Source: Paenibacillus radicis (ex Xue et al. 2023)
GTDB taxonomy: Bacteria; Bacillota; Bacilli; Paenibacillales; NBRC-103111
Reading direction: 5' to 3'
Length of the DNA: 64,000 nucleotides
Assembly (NCBI RefSeq): GCF_024722015.1
Contig: NZ_JANQBD010000007.1
Location: forward strand, 246,744-310,743
Under the pieces are notes generated by a model, which was given only the letters and a program-made list of their open reading frames with translations, did not search any database and was not told the origin of the DNA. Below, one piece after another: positions 29,073-38,054 of the stretch. Each line of letters starts with the position of its first letter. The first letter of the stretch is position 1. The position numbers and the translations under genes were made by a program.

Positions 29073-30500
29073 CTAAGTTTCAGGAGGAGTCGGTATACGT
29101 ATTGTGAAGGTGGTCCCTTTTTCCAAGACAGAATCAACCTCTATCGAACCCTTCATAAGCTCTAACAGCTGCTTGGTTATGGTCAGCCCCAAACCGCTGC
29201 GTTCACGATGTGTGTGCCGCGAGTCATCCTCCGTATAAAATCGTTCCCAAATATAAGGCAGCTTGGATGGATCGATTCCTGAGCCCGTATCTGATACTTT
29301 GACAACCAGGCTATCTTGTTCATAATAAGATTGAATGGTAATCTTGCCGCCTGATTCGGAATGCCGTATTGCATTATCTAATAAGTTAAATAACACTTGC
29401 TTAAGTCGCTCAGGGTCTCCATATGCTTTTAAAATCTCATCCTCAGGTTCAACAATTTCAACGTCCAGCTCTTTTTTCTCTATTCTGGGGGCTAGGCTCT
29501 CGCTCACTGTATGAACCAAGGAGGACCAACGAATTGCTTTCATTTCCATATTCACTCGTCCCGTCTCAATAGCTGATAAGTCGAGCATTGTGTTTAGTAA
29601 AGAAGTCAGCCTGAACAGCTCCGCATAAATGATTTGATGATAGCGATGATGCTGTTCCTCCGGTATGACCCCTTCCATCAATCCTTGAGCAAATCCGCGA
29701 ACAGAAGTTAGAGGGGTGCGCAGCTCATGAGAGACATTGGCAATCAATTCTTTACGCATTCGATCGAGCTGTTCCAACTGCTCCGCCATTTGATTAAACG
29801 TATCAGCAAGCTGACTGACTTCATCGCGGCTTTCCACAGGAACCCTTACTGTAAAATCACCATTACCGAGCCTCTTGGCCGCCCGATTCATACGAAGTAA
29901 CGGGCCTGTCATCCGTTTGGACAGCACAAAAACAAGCAGGGAAAATGGAATTGCAATCAAGTAAGCTGTAAAGATGATCAATCGGGTAACCTTGCCCATC
30001 TGAATTTCCTGTACGGGTGTATGCAGGAATAACGCTCCGATTACTTTATCCTTCTCTATGACAGGCATCCCCACGGAAAGAAGCACCGTATCATCAGAAT
30101 AGGTAAAGGGGCCTATCTGAGTAACCCGGCCGCCTTTTAAAACCTGGCTTAGAAGAGCTGGGTCCTTAATTTCACTTTGCTTTAGCAGCCGCTTTTCCAG
30201 CCTTTTTTTATTCACACCGGCGCTTTCGTCAATTAGCAACAAATTCGTCCGAATGTTGAGCGTTCTCTTTAATCTAGAATCCGCATTGTTATATATCGTT
30301 TTCTGATTTGAGGGGTCGGCACTTAATCCTTCCAGCAGAAGCTCATTAAGCTGTTCCCCTTCCCGGAAGAGCAAGGCTTCCTTTTGTTTAACAAGGAAAT
30401 CCTGAAGCGCAAAATTGAGTACAAGGGCAATCAATGTAAAACCAACCAAAAGTACACAAAGCAGGGATAGAAGCTGTTTGCGAAACACTGAAGTAAGCAT
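29073..30500 (-). CDS. Membrane sensor histidine kinase
   Basis: A 475-aa sensor. Two transmembrane helices (about 8-30 and 170-192) enclose an extracytoplasmic domain of about 140 residues. A HAMP domain (about 190-245), a HisKA domain with the phosphorylated His in ANVSHELRTPLTS (about 254-266), and a HATPase domain with N box NLLDNAIRHS, DTGSGI and RSGLGLTI follow. The start codon abuts the stop of the response regulator (TAA then ATG), so they form one operon. The signal is unknown. Confidence 0.94.
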   Translation of the reverse strand: MLTSVFRKQLLSLLCVLLVGFTLIALVLNFALQDFLVKQKEALLFREGEQLNELLLEGLSADPSNQKTIYNNADSRLKRTLNIRTNLLLIDESAGVNKKRLEKRLLKQSEIKDPALLSQVLKGGRVTQIGPFTYSDDTVLLSVGMPVIEKDKVIGALFLHTPVQEIQMGKVTRLIIFTAYLIAIPFSLLVFVLSKRMTGPLLRMNRAAKRLGNGDFTVRVPVESRDEVSQLADTFNQMAEQLEQLDRMRKELIANVSHELRTPLTSVRGFAQGLMEGVIPEEQHHRYHQIIYAELFRLTSLLNTMLDLSAIETGRVNMEMKAIRWSSLVHTVSESLAPRIEKKELDVEIVEPEDEILKAYGDPERLKQVLFNLLDNAIRHSESGGKITIQSYYEQDSLVVKVSDTGSGIDPSKLPYIWERFYTEDDSRHTHRERSGLGLTITKQLLELMKGSIEVDSVLEKGTTFTIRIPTPPET

Positions 30501-31223
30501 TTACTGTACCTCGGTTCGCAGCTTGTAGCCTGCGCCTCTTACAGTCTCAATTGACCAAGTGGACTTCTCTTTCTCTTGGGAAAGCTTTTCACGGAGTCGT
30601 TTGATAGTTACATCCACGACGCGGTCATCTCCAAAATAATCCTCTCCCCACACCAAATCCAGAAGCTGCTGTCTTTCGAGCACTTGATTGGGATGCTGAG
30701 CGAAGCTGACAAGCAGCTTGTACTCCTTGGGAGTCAGCTCAACAATATCGTTATCCAAATACACGCTACGAGAGGCTGTCTCAATCGTCAGATTGTCAAC
30801 TCTAATCGATGCTGGCAGCTTTAATTGCCTCAAGGAGGAATAGGATCGGCGAAGCAGTGAAACCGTTCTGGCAATAAGCTCATTGGGATCAAATGGCTTA
30901 ACCATATAATCATCAGCGCCAATACCAAAGCCTCTTATTTTATCTTCGCTTTCCCCCTTGGCTGTTAGCATCAGGATAGGCAGGTCGCTTGTCTCTCTGA
31001 TCTTCGTACAGATCGCCCATCCATCCTTATCGGGCATCATAATATCCAATACTATGAGATGAATGGTGTGCCTGCGAACCAGCTCCAGAGCCTCCGATCC
31101 TGTCGCCGCACATAAAACATGAAATCCTTTACTCTTAAGGTACATGTTAATTAGCTCGGTTATGTAAGTATCATCATCGGCAATCAGAATGGTGTAATCA
31201 CTATTGTGAAATGGCTTGTCCAT
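30501..31223 (-). CDS. OmpR-family response regulator
   Basis: A 240-aa DNA-binding regulator. The receiver domain has the acidic pair DDD, phospho-acceptor Asp in LIVLDIMMPDKDGW, Thr in MLTAKGES and Lys in YMVKPFDPNEL. The C-terminal winged helix includes ELTPKEYKLLVSFAQHPNQV and VVDVTIKRLREKL. ATG at 31223 has GGAGG 11 bases upstream; an earlier ATG at 31241 lacks one. It is the partner of the kinase directly downstream. Confidence 0.94.
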   Translation of the reverse strand: MDKPFHNSDYTILIADDDTYITELINMYLKSKGFHVLCAATGSEALELVRRHTIHLIVLDIMMPDKDGWAICTKIRETSDLPILMLTAKGESEDKIRGFGIGADDYMVKPFDPNELIARTVSLLRRSYSSLRQLKLPASIRVDNLTIETASRSVYLDNDIVELTPKEYKLLVSFAQHPNQVLERQQLLDLVWGEDYFGDDRVVDVTIKRLREKLSQEKEKSTWSIETVRGAGYKLRTEVQ

Positions 31224-31253
31224 AATAGAAGACTCCTCCATTTATTATTTATT

Positions 31254-31296
31254 AAAAAAAAGACAAGCCCCATGTACATGATTTCAATGGGAATTG
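31254..31296 (-). terminator. Terminator of mutL
   Basis: Minus-strand stem CAATTCCCAT with ATGGGGCTTG (one mismatch), followed by a run of eight T. Confidence 0.75.
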
Positions 31297-31303
31297 CCTT
31301 AAC

Positions 31304-33373
31304 TTACATCACTCGTTTAAACATTTTCTCCAGCTCATAGGTGGAAAAGCTAATAATGATAGGGCGCCCGTGCGGACATGTATAGGGGTTGCGGCAAGCC
31401 GCCAGCCTATCCAGCAGTCCCTCGATTTCCAATGTGCTTAGGCTTTGATTAGCTTTTATGGAGGCTTTGCAGGAACACATTATTGCAGCCTTCTCGCGCA
31501 GCTTGCTTAGGTCAATCCCTTTGCGCTCCGACAACAGCCACTCGCTCATTTCCTCTACAAGCGCTTTTTCATCACCCTCTGGAAACCAATGCGGGTAAGC
31601 TCGAACCAGAAAAGCATTGCCGCCGAACGGTTCAATATAGACACCGGCTTGCTCAAGCATAGGAAGCTTTTCCTTCAAACGTTCCGCTTCTGTTGAAGTA
31701 AACTCAAGTGTAATCGGTACTAGCAGTTCTTGGCTAGCTTCGGCTGGTCTGCCAAATTTCTCGAAATAGTATTCATAATTAATTCTTTCATGAGCCGCAT
31801 GCTGATCAATCAAGAACAAGCCTTCCTCGTTTTGAGCAACGATATAAGTACCATGCATTTGTCCAATTGAAGATAGTCTCGGGAACGATGGCATCGCAGG
31901 TGCTTCTTGCTCGCTTCCAACAGCCAACGCACGAAGAAGTGCTTGACTGGACGCCCCTTGATCCGTTGATTTTCTTTCCTGATCCGCATGTGATCGCGAG
32001 GAGGGCTCTTTGCCTCCCCCAGCTTGATTCATGGTTGAATATACGGACTGTTGACCGTTTGACTGGGTTTTAACTCGATCCCCACCTTGAGCGGCTTGGT
32101 TGAGACGGCTGACTGCTCTGCTATAGTCGCTTTCAACATTGCTCCCGGTACTGACTCGGTCACTATTGCCTCCAATAGTGCTGCTTCCAACTTGGCTGCT
32201 ATTGCCAGCATTATGGCCATTTCCATAGACGGATGGAGTTCCCGCGCCAGTTCCAGCAGACGGTGGCAATCCGGGAGATGTGGTAGCTGCAAGCCCCCGC
32301 TGCTCAGGACGGTACAACTCCATTTGCTCCTGAATAATGCCATGAAGCTTCGGTTTATTAGATGCGCCAGGCGTCGGAATTAGCACTTGCTGGTTTAGTA
32401 CACGACGTACCTGCTGTTCCACAAATTGAATCAGTTCCTGTTCCTTGCTAAATCTTACCTCCAACTTCGCCGGGTGCACATTAACATCCACCAAAGCCGG
32501 GTCCATTTCAATATGAAGCACGGCTACAGGAAACCGGTTGATTGGAAGAAGTGTGTGATAACCTTGCAGAAGCGCATGAATTACCGTGTAATTTCGAATA
32601 TAACGTCCATTGATAACAGTTGATATCCCATTCCGGTTAGCCCGAGTCGTTTCCGGCTTGCCAATGAAACCACGGATCGAATAATCCAGATGCTCCCCTT
32701 CAATCGGCAGCATCGTTTTGGCGACAGCCGTGCCATATACCGCAGCTATTACCTGCAGCATATCCCCATTGCCCAGTGTTTGAATCAATGAGCTTCCATT
32801 ATGTTTCAATGTAAAAGCTATCTCTGGATGAGCCAATGTCAATCGGTATATGAAATCAGAAATATGTCCGAGCTCTGTTTGCACGGTTTTCATATATTTC
32901 AATCGCGCTGGAGTATTATAGAACAGCTCACGAACTTGAATATCCGTTCCTCTGGGTGCTGCTGCTTCCTCCAATGCTTTTACAGTGCCGCCTTCAATGA
33001 CAAAGCGGTAACCTAAGCCGCTCTGCTCAGTGGAAGTCAGGCAGGTTACTTTGGAGACCGCAGCTATACTTGGCAGCGCCTCGCCGCGAAATCCCAAAGT
33101 TCGGATGGAAAACAAATCCTGACTGCTAGCAATTTTACTTGTTGCATGCCTATAAAAGGCAACCTCACAGTCTTCGCGTTCCATCCCGCTGCCGTTATCA
33201 CTGACACGGATCAGCTCAAGGCCACCCTCCTCTATTGAAACGTCAATTCGAGTGCTTCCAGCGTCAATTGCGTTTTCAACGAGCTCTTTCACAACGGAGG
33301 AAGGTCGTTCCACAACTTCCCCCGCCGCTATTTGATTGGCGATATGCTCATCTAATACTTTTATTTTCCCCAT
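31304..33373 (-). CDS. mutL: DNA mismatch repair protein MutL, endonuclease type
   Basis: A 689-aa protein that links MutS mismatch recognition to strand incision. The N-terminal GHKL ATPase (about 1-330) shows ELVENAIDAGS, DNGSGM and GFRGEALPSI. A low-complexity Ser/Gly/Gln linker covers about 340-480. The C-terminal domain has the endonuclease motif DQHAAHERINYE, plus SCKASIKA and CPHGRPI, which mark the nicking-type MutL found where MutH is absent. The ribosome binding site AAGGAG precedes the ATG. Gene order cotE..mutS..mutL resembles B. subtilis, with extra genes between. Confidence 0.97.
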   Translation of the reverse strand: MGKIKVLDEHIANQIAAGEVVERPSSVVKELVENAIDAGSTRIDVSIEEGGLELIRVSDNGSGMEREDCEVAFYRHATSKIASSQDLFSIRTLGFRGEALPSIAAVSKVTCLTSTEQSGLGYRFVIEGGTVKALEEAAAPRGTDIQVRELFYNTPARLKYMKTVQTELGHISDFIYRLTLAHPEIAFTLKHNGSSLIQTLGNGDMLQVIAAVYGTAVAKTMLPIEGEHLDYSIRGFIGKPETTRANRNGISTVINGRYIRNYTVIHALLQGYHTLLPINRFPVAVLHIEMDPALVDVNVHPAKLEVRFSKEQELIQFVEQQVRRVLNQQVLIPTPGASNKPKLHGIIQEQMELYRPEQRGLAATTSPGLPPSAGTGAGTPSVYGNGHNAGNSSQVGSSTIGGNSDRVSTGSNVESDYSRAVSRLNQAAQGGDRVKTQSNGQQSVYSTMNQAGGGKEPSSRSHADQERKSTDQGASSQALLRALAVGSEQEAPAMPSFPRLSSIGQMHGTYIVAQNEEGLFLIDQHAAHERINYEYYFEKFGRPAEASQELLVPITLEFTSTEAERLKEKLPMLEQAGVYIEPFGGNAFLVRAYPHWFPEGDEKALVEEMSEWLLSERKGIDLSKLREKAAIMCSCKASIKANQSLSTLEIEGLLDRLAACRNPYTCPHGRPIIISFSTYELEKMFKRVM

Positions 33374-33383
33374 AAGCCGCTCC

Positions 33384-34835
33384 TTATTTGGACGTGGTTA
33401 CTGTAAATTGCTCTCCATTATCAGACCATTCCAGCTGAGGAAAGCTTTCTGCTACCTTACCGATATTTACATAGCTAGTACCATGATCAAGCTTAAGATC
33501 GCTTGTTGCAATCTGATAAGTACCCTTTGTACCGCCCACAGTAAGCTCAACCGCCTGTGAATCACCATTCCATGTGATAGTACCGCCTAGTATAGTGCTA
33601 AGGAGACGTGAAGGAACATAAACAGCACCATTTTCACGTACAATACCTAAACTGTCTTGGACAGGAACTCCGTTTACCGTTACCCCTTTTTTATTGTGGC
33701 TGACCGTGAATTTGCTGATTCCCGCTTCATGCAGAGCCGTTAGCAGCTGCGGAACCTCGCCATCTATTTCAATATCAGGATTCAAGCCTACTTTATTGAC
33801 CTTGCGTAGCTTAGGTGTCAAATATTCCTCGATTGTAATTTTTAATGCTCCACCAGTGGAGAGCGGGAATAAGGTCTGAACGCTGCCTTTGCCGAATGTT
33901 TTCATTCCAATAACCTTAGCTACCGCATTGTAATCCTGCAAGGCCCCTGTTAACACTTCAGAAGCGCTCGCACTGTATTCATTTACCAAAATGTATAAAG
34001 GAAAAGGCTGGGTCGTTCCATTTGAAAATTTTACCGGATCATCAACATTATCTTTATCCTTGGTATGAATCAAAATGCCTTCCTTAACAAACAGCTTCGC
34101 CATATTGAGAGCCGTATCAACCAAACCGCCCCCATTGTCGCGCAGGTCAAGGATCAAGCTGTTAATGCCCTGCTTCTTCAGATCAGCAAGCTGGGAAGTC
34201 ATAAGCTCGTCCGCATCACTTGAGAAGCTTGTAACACGGATATAGCCAACACCAGAATCAAATTTCTTGTTGATAACCACAGGCAGTTGGATCGTTTGAC
34301 GGGTCATATCCAATACTATGCTTTGCTCTCCGCGTTTCACCGTTACAGATACCTTCGTGCCTTCAGGACCCATAATTTTTTTGGTAACATCATCGATTTT
34401 AAAGCCTGCAACCGATTCTCCGTTCACCTCAGTAATCAAATCGTTTTCCTGCATACCCGCTTTTTTGGCAGGACCATCAAACACCTCGAAAATGTAGACG
34501 CCTTCCGTTTCCTGACTGACTCGAACACCTACTCCAACGTAATTATTCTGAATGGCGCCCTCGAATTTTTTGAGCTCATCCGCTGTAAAATACACGGTAT
34601 AAGGATCATTTAGCGATGTGACCATTGATTTAATAGCGGTATCAGATAATTGCTGAGTGTTAGGACTGCTGACATGATTTTTTTGGATCAAGTCAAATGC
34701 TTCTTTAATTCTAGCCAAATCCGTGCTGGTCTGGTCTGCTGCCAATGATGCGGAAGCCGCAGGAAATAAAAGCGTTAGTGTAAGTACTACAGATGCAGTT
34801 CGTCTCCAAATAGCACGATAGCCGTTCGTTGTCAT
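33384..34835 (-). CDS. C-terminal processing peptidase (S41) with stalk-type C-terminal domain
   Basis: A 483-aa exported serine protease. The signal peptide spans about 1-33. A PDZ domain (about 95-180: GVGVRVSQETEGVYIFEVFDGPA) precedes the S41 catalytic core, with Ser in VNEYSASASEVL (about 295) and Lys in KTFGKGSVQ (about 320). The last about 95 residues resemble a copper-amine-oxidase-N-like stalk domain (VTVNGVPVQDSLGIVRENGAVYVPSRLLSTILG), common in Paenibacillus surface proteins. It acts outside the membrane, probably on cell-envelope proteins. It lies between mutS and mutL on the same strand, with a ten-base gap to mutL. Confidence 0.93.
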   Translation of the reverse strand: MTTNGYRAIWRRTASVVLTLTLLFPAASASLAADQTSTDLARIKEAFDLIQKNHVSSPNTQQLSDTAIKSMVTSLNDPYTVYFTADELKKFEGAIQNNYVGVGVRVSQETEGVYIFEVFDGPAKKAGMQENDLITEVNGESVAGFKIDDVTKKIMGPEGTKVSVTVKRGEQSIVLDMTRQTIQLPVVINKKFDSGVGYIRVTSFSSDADELMTSQLADLKKQGINSLILDLRDNGGGLVDTALNMAKLFVKEGILIHTKDKDNVDDPVKFSNGTTQPFPLYILVNEYSASASEVLTGALQDYNAVAKVIGMKTFGKGSVQTLFPLSTGGALKITIEEYLTPKLRKVNKVGLNPDIEIDGEVPQLLTALHEAGISKFTVSHNKKGVTVNGVPVQDSLGIVRENGAVYVPSRLLSTILGGTITWNGDSQAVELTVGGTKGTYQIATSDLKLDHGTSYVNIGKVAESFPQLEWSDNGEQFTVTTSK

Positions 34836-34905
34836 AGTAGAGTCATCCTCTCATTATATAAGGCTAATTTGTATAAAGGTTGTATATTCATTTCGGTATA
34901 AGCGT

Positions 34906-35100
34906 CCTCTTTAAGTGAGAGTTCAAAAAGTCAACTTTTCAGCACCGAGGAGGTTGCAAGAACCTGAAGAAGGAGGAGCGGAGTTTAGGCAAAACCTAAA
35001 TGAGCACCGGACTTCGAAGGTGAATGCAAGATTCGATGTCGAATAGCCTCCTGAAATGCTTCGTGATCAAAAGGGGACTTTTTGAACTACCCTCTTTAAG
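34906..35100. mobile_element. MITE-like element with 10-bp target site duplication at the mutS stop
   Basis: The 175-base insert (34916-35090) starts with TGAGAGTTCAAAAAGTC and ends with GACTTTTTGAACTAC, an imperfect terminal inverted repeat sharing the 13-bp core AGTTCAAAAAGTC. It is flanked by the exact direct repeat CCTCTTTAAG at 34906-34915 and 35091-35100. The right copy contains the mutS stop codon. It has no coding capacity, so it must depend on a transposase elsewhere. Confidence 0.85.
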
Positions 35101-37801
35101 ATAGCTGCTTCTTTAAATCAAATAAAAAGTTCATAGCCATCATTGGGGTCATATTCATTAAATCCGCACCCTTCAGCTGATCCAGCAACTGCTCGGTACG
35201 AGAATCTGACTTTTTCTTTGTTCGCTCTGACGGGGTCTCTGTCTCTTGGAATAAACTCAATTGAACTGCCGGGCCTTCCTTCACCTGCTGAGACTGTACA
35301 GTACCCCCAACTTCAGGTTGATTCGCAATTGGAGACGGAACCAGAGTGTCCGCAGCTGAAGTACGGCTGGGGGCAGCTTGATCTTGTCCCATCAACAGCT
35401 CGGCACGTGCTTCGAAAGTATTCAGCAGCTCATAGGAACGATCAATGATTCCGGCCGGAAGTCCGGCGATTTGAGCGCAATATATACCATAACTGGTACT
35501 GGCAGCGCCGGGAATCAGCTTCCTCAGAAAGGTCACCTGCCGGCCGCTTTCTTTGACAGCCATGCAGTAGTTGCGTAAGGACTGAAGTGTTTCCTCCAAA
35601 TGGGCCAATTCATGAAAGTGAGTTGAGACCAGCGTTTTGCAGCCAATCTTGTCATGCAAATATTCAATCACAGCCTGAGCAATCGCCATGCCTTCACCGG
35701 TAGAAGTTCCGCGGCCCAGCTCATCTATGATAACCAAGCTCCTGGATGTTGCCTTCTCAGTCATTACTTGAATATCCATCATTTCTACCATAAAGGTGCT
35801 CTGACCGCCGATCAGATCATCAGCAGCTCCGATCCGTGTAAAGATTCGGTCAATAATGGGCACCTGAGCTGACTTTGCCGGAACGAAGCAGCCGATTTGC
35901 GCCATTAAGCAAATGATAGCCACCTGCCGCATGTAGGTGCTCTTCCCGGCCATATTAGGTCCGGTAATTAGCAGCATACTGCCTTCCTGCTGGTTAAGAG
36001 CCGTTTCATTTGCAATAAAAACACCGTCCTGCATTACGGCCTCAACAACAGGATGACGCCCTTCTTCTATACGAAGCTCGAAGAACTCCCCAACCTGGGG
36101 CCGTGTATAACGGTTGGCCGCACTGACAGCAGCCAGCGACTGATACACGTCAACGGAAGCAATCTGCTCCGCGAGCTGCTGCAGCCTCAATATATGTGCG
36201 GACAGCTTATCCCGCAGCTGCATGAACAGCTCGTACTCGAGGTCGACCATTTTCTCCTGAGCCTCGAGAATTAAGCCTTCCTTCTCTTTGAGCTCCGGTG
36301 TAATAAAACGTTCCGCATTCGCAAGCGTCTGTTTGCGCTCGTAACGTCCTTCCTCCAGTGAAGCTATGTTCGCTTTGGTAACTTCTATATAGTAGCCGAA
36401 CACTTTGTTATAGCCTATCTTCAACGACTTGACGCCGGTCCGCTCCCGCTCTTGCTTCTCAAGCTCGGCGATCCACTGCTTGCCGTTCGTGTTAGCCTCG
36501 CGCAGCTGATCCAGATAGGCGTGGTAACCCGCCTTGATCATACCGCCGTCACGAATCGAGACGGGCGGCTCTTCGGTGATGGCGTCCTCGATCCACGCCA
36601 TCACATCATGGCACGGGTCCATCCGTGCCGTCAGTGTCGCAAGCGTCGCAGAGCCCGACGCAGCACATATCTGCTTCAGCTGGGGCACCTGCTGAAGCGA
36701 GCTCTTGAGCGCGACCAGGTCGCGAGCGTTGGCGTTGCCGTAGGCAATCCGCGCCACGAGCCGCTCCAGGTCGTAAACTTCCTTGAGCGACTGCTTCAGC
36801 TCGTCGCGGACAATCAGCTGGTGGTACAGCCTGTCCACCGCTTCAAGCCTCTCTTCGATAGCCGCTGCGTTCATAAGCGGCTTCTCGATCCAGCGGCGCA
36901 GCAGCCTGCCGCCCATTGCTGTGACGGTTTTGTCCATAAGCCACAGCAATGTCCCCTTCTTCGTCCGATCGCGAACCGTTTCAACCAACTCGAGATTACG
37001 GCGAGTAAAAGGGTCCATAATCATATATTGATTCTGCTCATATACGCGAATATTTTTGATATGGCCTAAAGACCGCTTCTGCGTCTCAATCAGATAAGCC
37101 ATCAACAACTTGACGCAGGATGCGCCCCCAATGGGCAGACCTGACAGCTCCGCTTCAGCAAAATAATCGCCAAGTTCAAAAGCGGATCTGCCACCTTCAT
37201 GCTCGCGCGGCGTCATTACCGTAGTTCCTGCCCAAGCGGGTGAAAACTCTCTAAGCCGTTTTAAGAGATCAGGCGACGCTAACAGCTCCGAAGGATGATA
37301 CACATTCATCTCATCGGCAACAAGCGTAAGCGTACCTTCCAAACGCGTAACGAACAGCTCGCCTGTCGAGATATCGCAAGCTGCAAAGCCGTAGCTTCCA
37401 TCCTCTGCTTCAGTTACGGAAACCATGTAATTATTGGTCTCTCCAAGAGATCGGGCATCCATCACAGTTCCAGGAGTGACTATGCGGATGATTTCCCGCC
37501 TAACGATCCCTTTGACCGATGACGGGTCCTCGACCTGCTCGCAGATCGCGACCTTGAACCCTTTTTCTATTAATCTGGCAATATAGTTATCCGCCGAATG
37601 ATAGGGAATGCCGCACATAGGAATGCGCTCCTCGGCTCCCCCTCCCCGTCCGGTCAGCGTAATTTCCAATTCGCGTGATGCTTGTATGGCATCCTCAAAA
37701 AACATTTCATAAAAATCGCCCAATCGGAAAAACAAAAATGCATCGGGCACCTCCGCCTTGATGGCTAGGTATTGCTCGATCATCGGCGTGTAATTGGCCA
37801 T
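35096..37801 (-). CDS. mutS: DNA mismatch repair protein MutS
   Basis: A 901-aa mismatch-binding ATPase. The N-terminal mismatch motif DFYEMF lies in domain I (LGDFYEMFFEDA), Walker A is GPNMAGKST, Walker B is in SRSLVIIDELGRGTST, and the STHFHEL signature follows. A C-terminal tail of about 60 residues ends MNFLFDLKKQLS, typical for the dimer/tetramer and beta-clamp-contacting part. ATG at 37801 is preferred; the upstream TTG at 37813 directly abuts GGAGG. The stop codon is inside the target duplication of a MITE-like element, yet the C-terminus is complete. Confidence 0.97.
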   Translation of the reverse strand: MANYTPMIEQYLAIKAEVPDAFLFFRLGDFYEMFFEDAIQASRELEITLTGRGGGAEERIPMCGIPYHSADNYIARLIEKGFKVAICEQVEDPSSVKGIVRREIIRIVTPGTVMDARSLGETNNYMVSVTEAEDGSYGFAACDISTGELFVTRLEGTLTLVADEMNVYHPSELLASPDLLKRLREFSPAWAGTTVMTPREHEGGRSAFELGDYFAEAELSGLPIGGASCVKLLMAYLIETQKRSLGHIKNIRVYEQNQYMIMDPFTRRNLELVETVRDRTKKGTLLWLMDKTVTAMGGRLLRRWIEKPLMNAAAIEERLEAVDRLYHQLIVRDELKQSLKEVYDLERLVARIAYGNANARDLVALKSSLQQVPQLKQICAASGSATLATLTARMDPCHDVMAWIEDAITEEPPVSIRDGGMIKAGYHAYLDQLREANTNGKQWIAELEKQERERTGVKSLKIGYNKVFGYYIEVTKANIASLEEGRYERKQTLANAERFITPELKEKEGLILEAQEKMVDLEYELFMQLRDKLSAHILRLQQLAEQIASVDVYQSLAAVSAANRYTRPQVGEFFELRIEEGRHPVVEAVMQDGVFIANETALNQQEGSMLLITGPNMAGKSTYMRQVAIICLMAQIGCFVPAKSAQVPIIDRIFTRIGAADDLIGGQSTFMVEMMDIQVMTEKATSRSLVIIDELGRGTSTGEGMAIAQAVIEYLHDKIGCKTLVSTHFHELAHLEETLQSLRNYCMAVKESGRQVTFLRKLIPGAASTSYGIYCAQIAGLPAGIIDRSYELLNTFEARAELLMGQDQAAPSRTSAADTLVPSPIANQPEVGGTVQSQQVKEGPAVQLSLFQETETPSERTKKKSDSRTEQLLDQLKGADLMNMTPMMAMNFLFDLKKQLS

Positions 37802-37914
37802 TCTTTTACCCAACCTCCAGCTACTTGACTATATTCATGCTTCTTTCTTCCTTGTCATTCCCAGACCAGATGTACTTGTATGTAGAGCCTGGAAAGTTTA
37901 CGTACCGCTTTTTT

Positions 37915-37960
37915 GAAAATGGGATACCTCTGCAAAATATATAAATAATATCCCATTTTC
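37915..37960. repeat. Perfect 12-bp inverted repeat between the amidoligase gene and mutS
   Basis: GAAAATGGGATA (37915-37926) and TATCCCATTTTC (37949-37960), loop of 22 bases rich in A and T. No T-run follows on either strand after the hairpin, so it is not a standard terminator. Confidence 0.6.
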
Positions 37961-38054
37961 AACTACGGCTGTAGCCGCCTTACAAGCTCGCAATGCTCAA
38001 AGTTACTCTAAATCCCAAACTACTATATCTGCCAGCCTAGTACAGACTATTATA

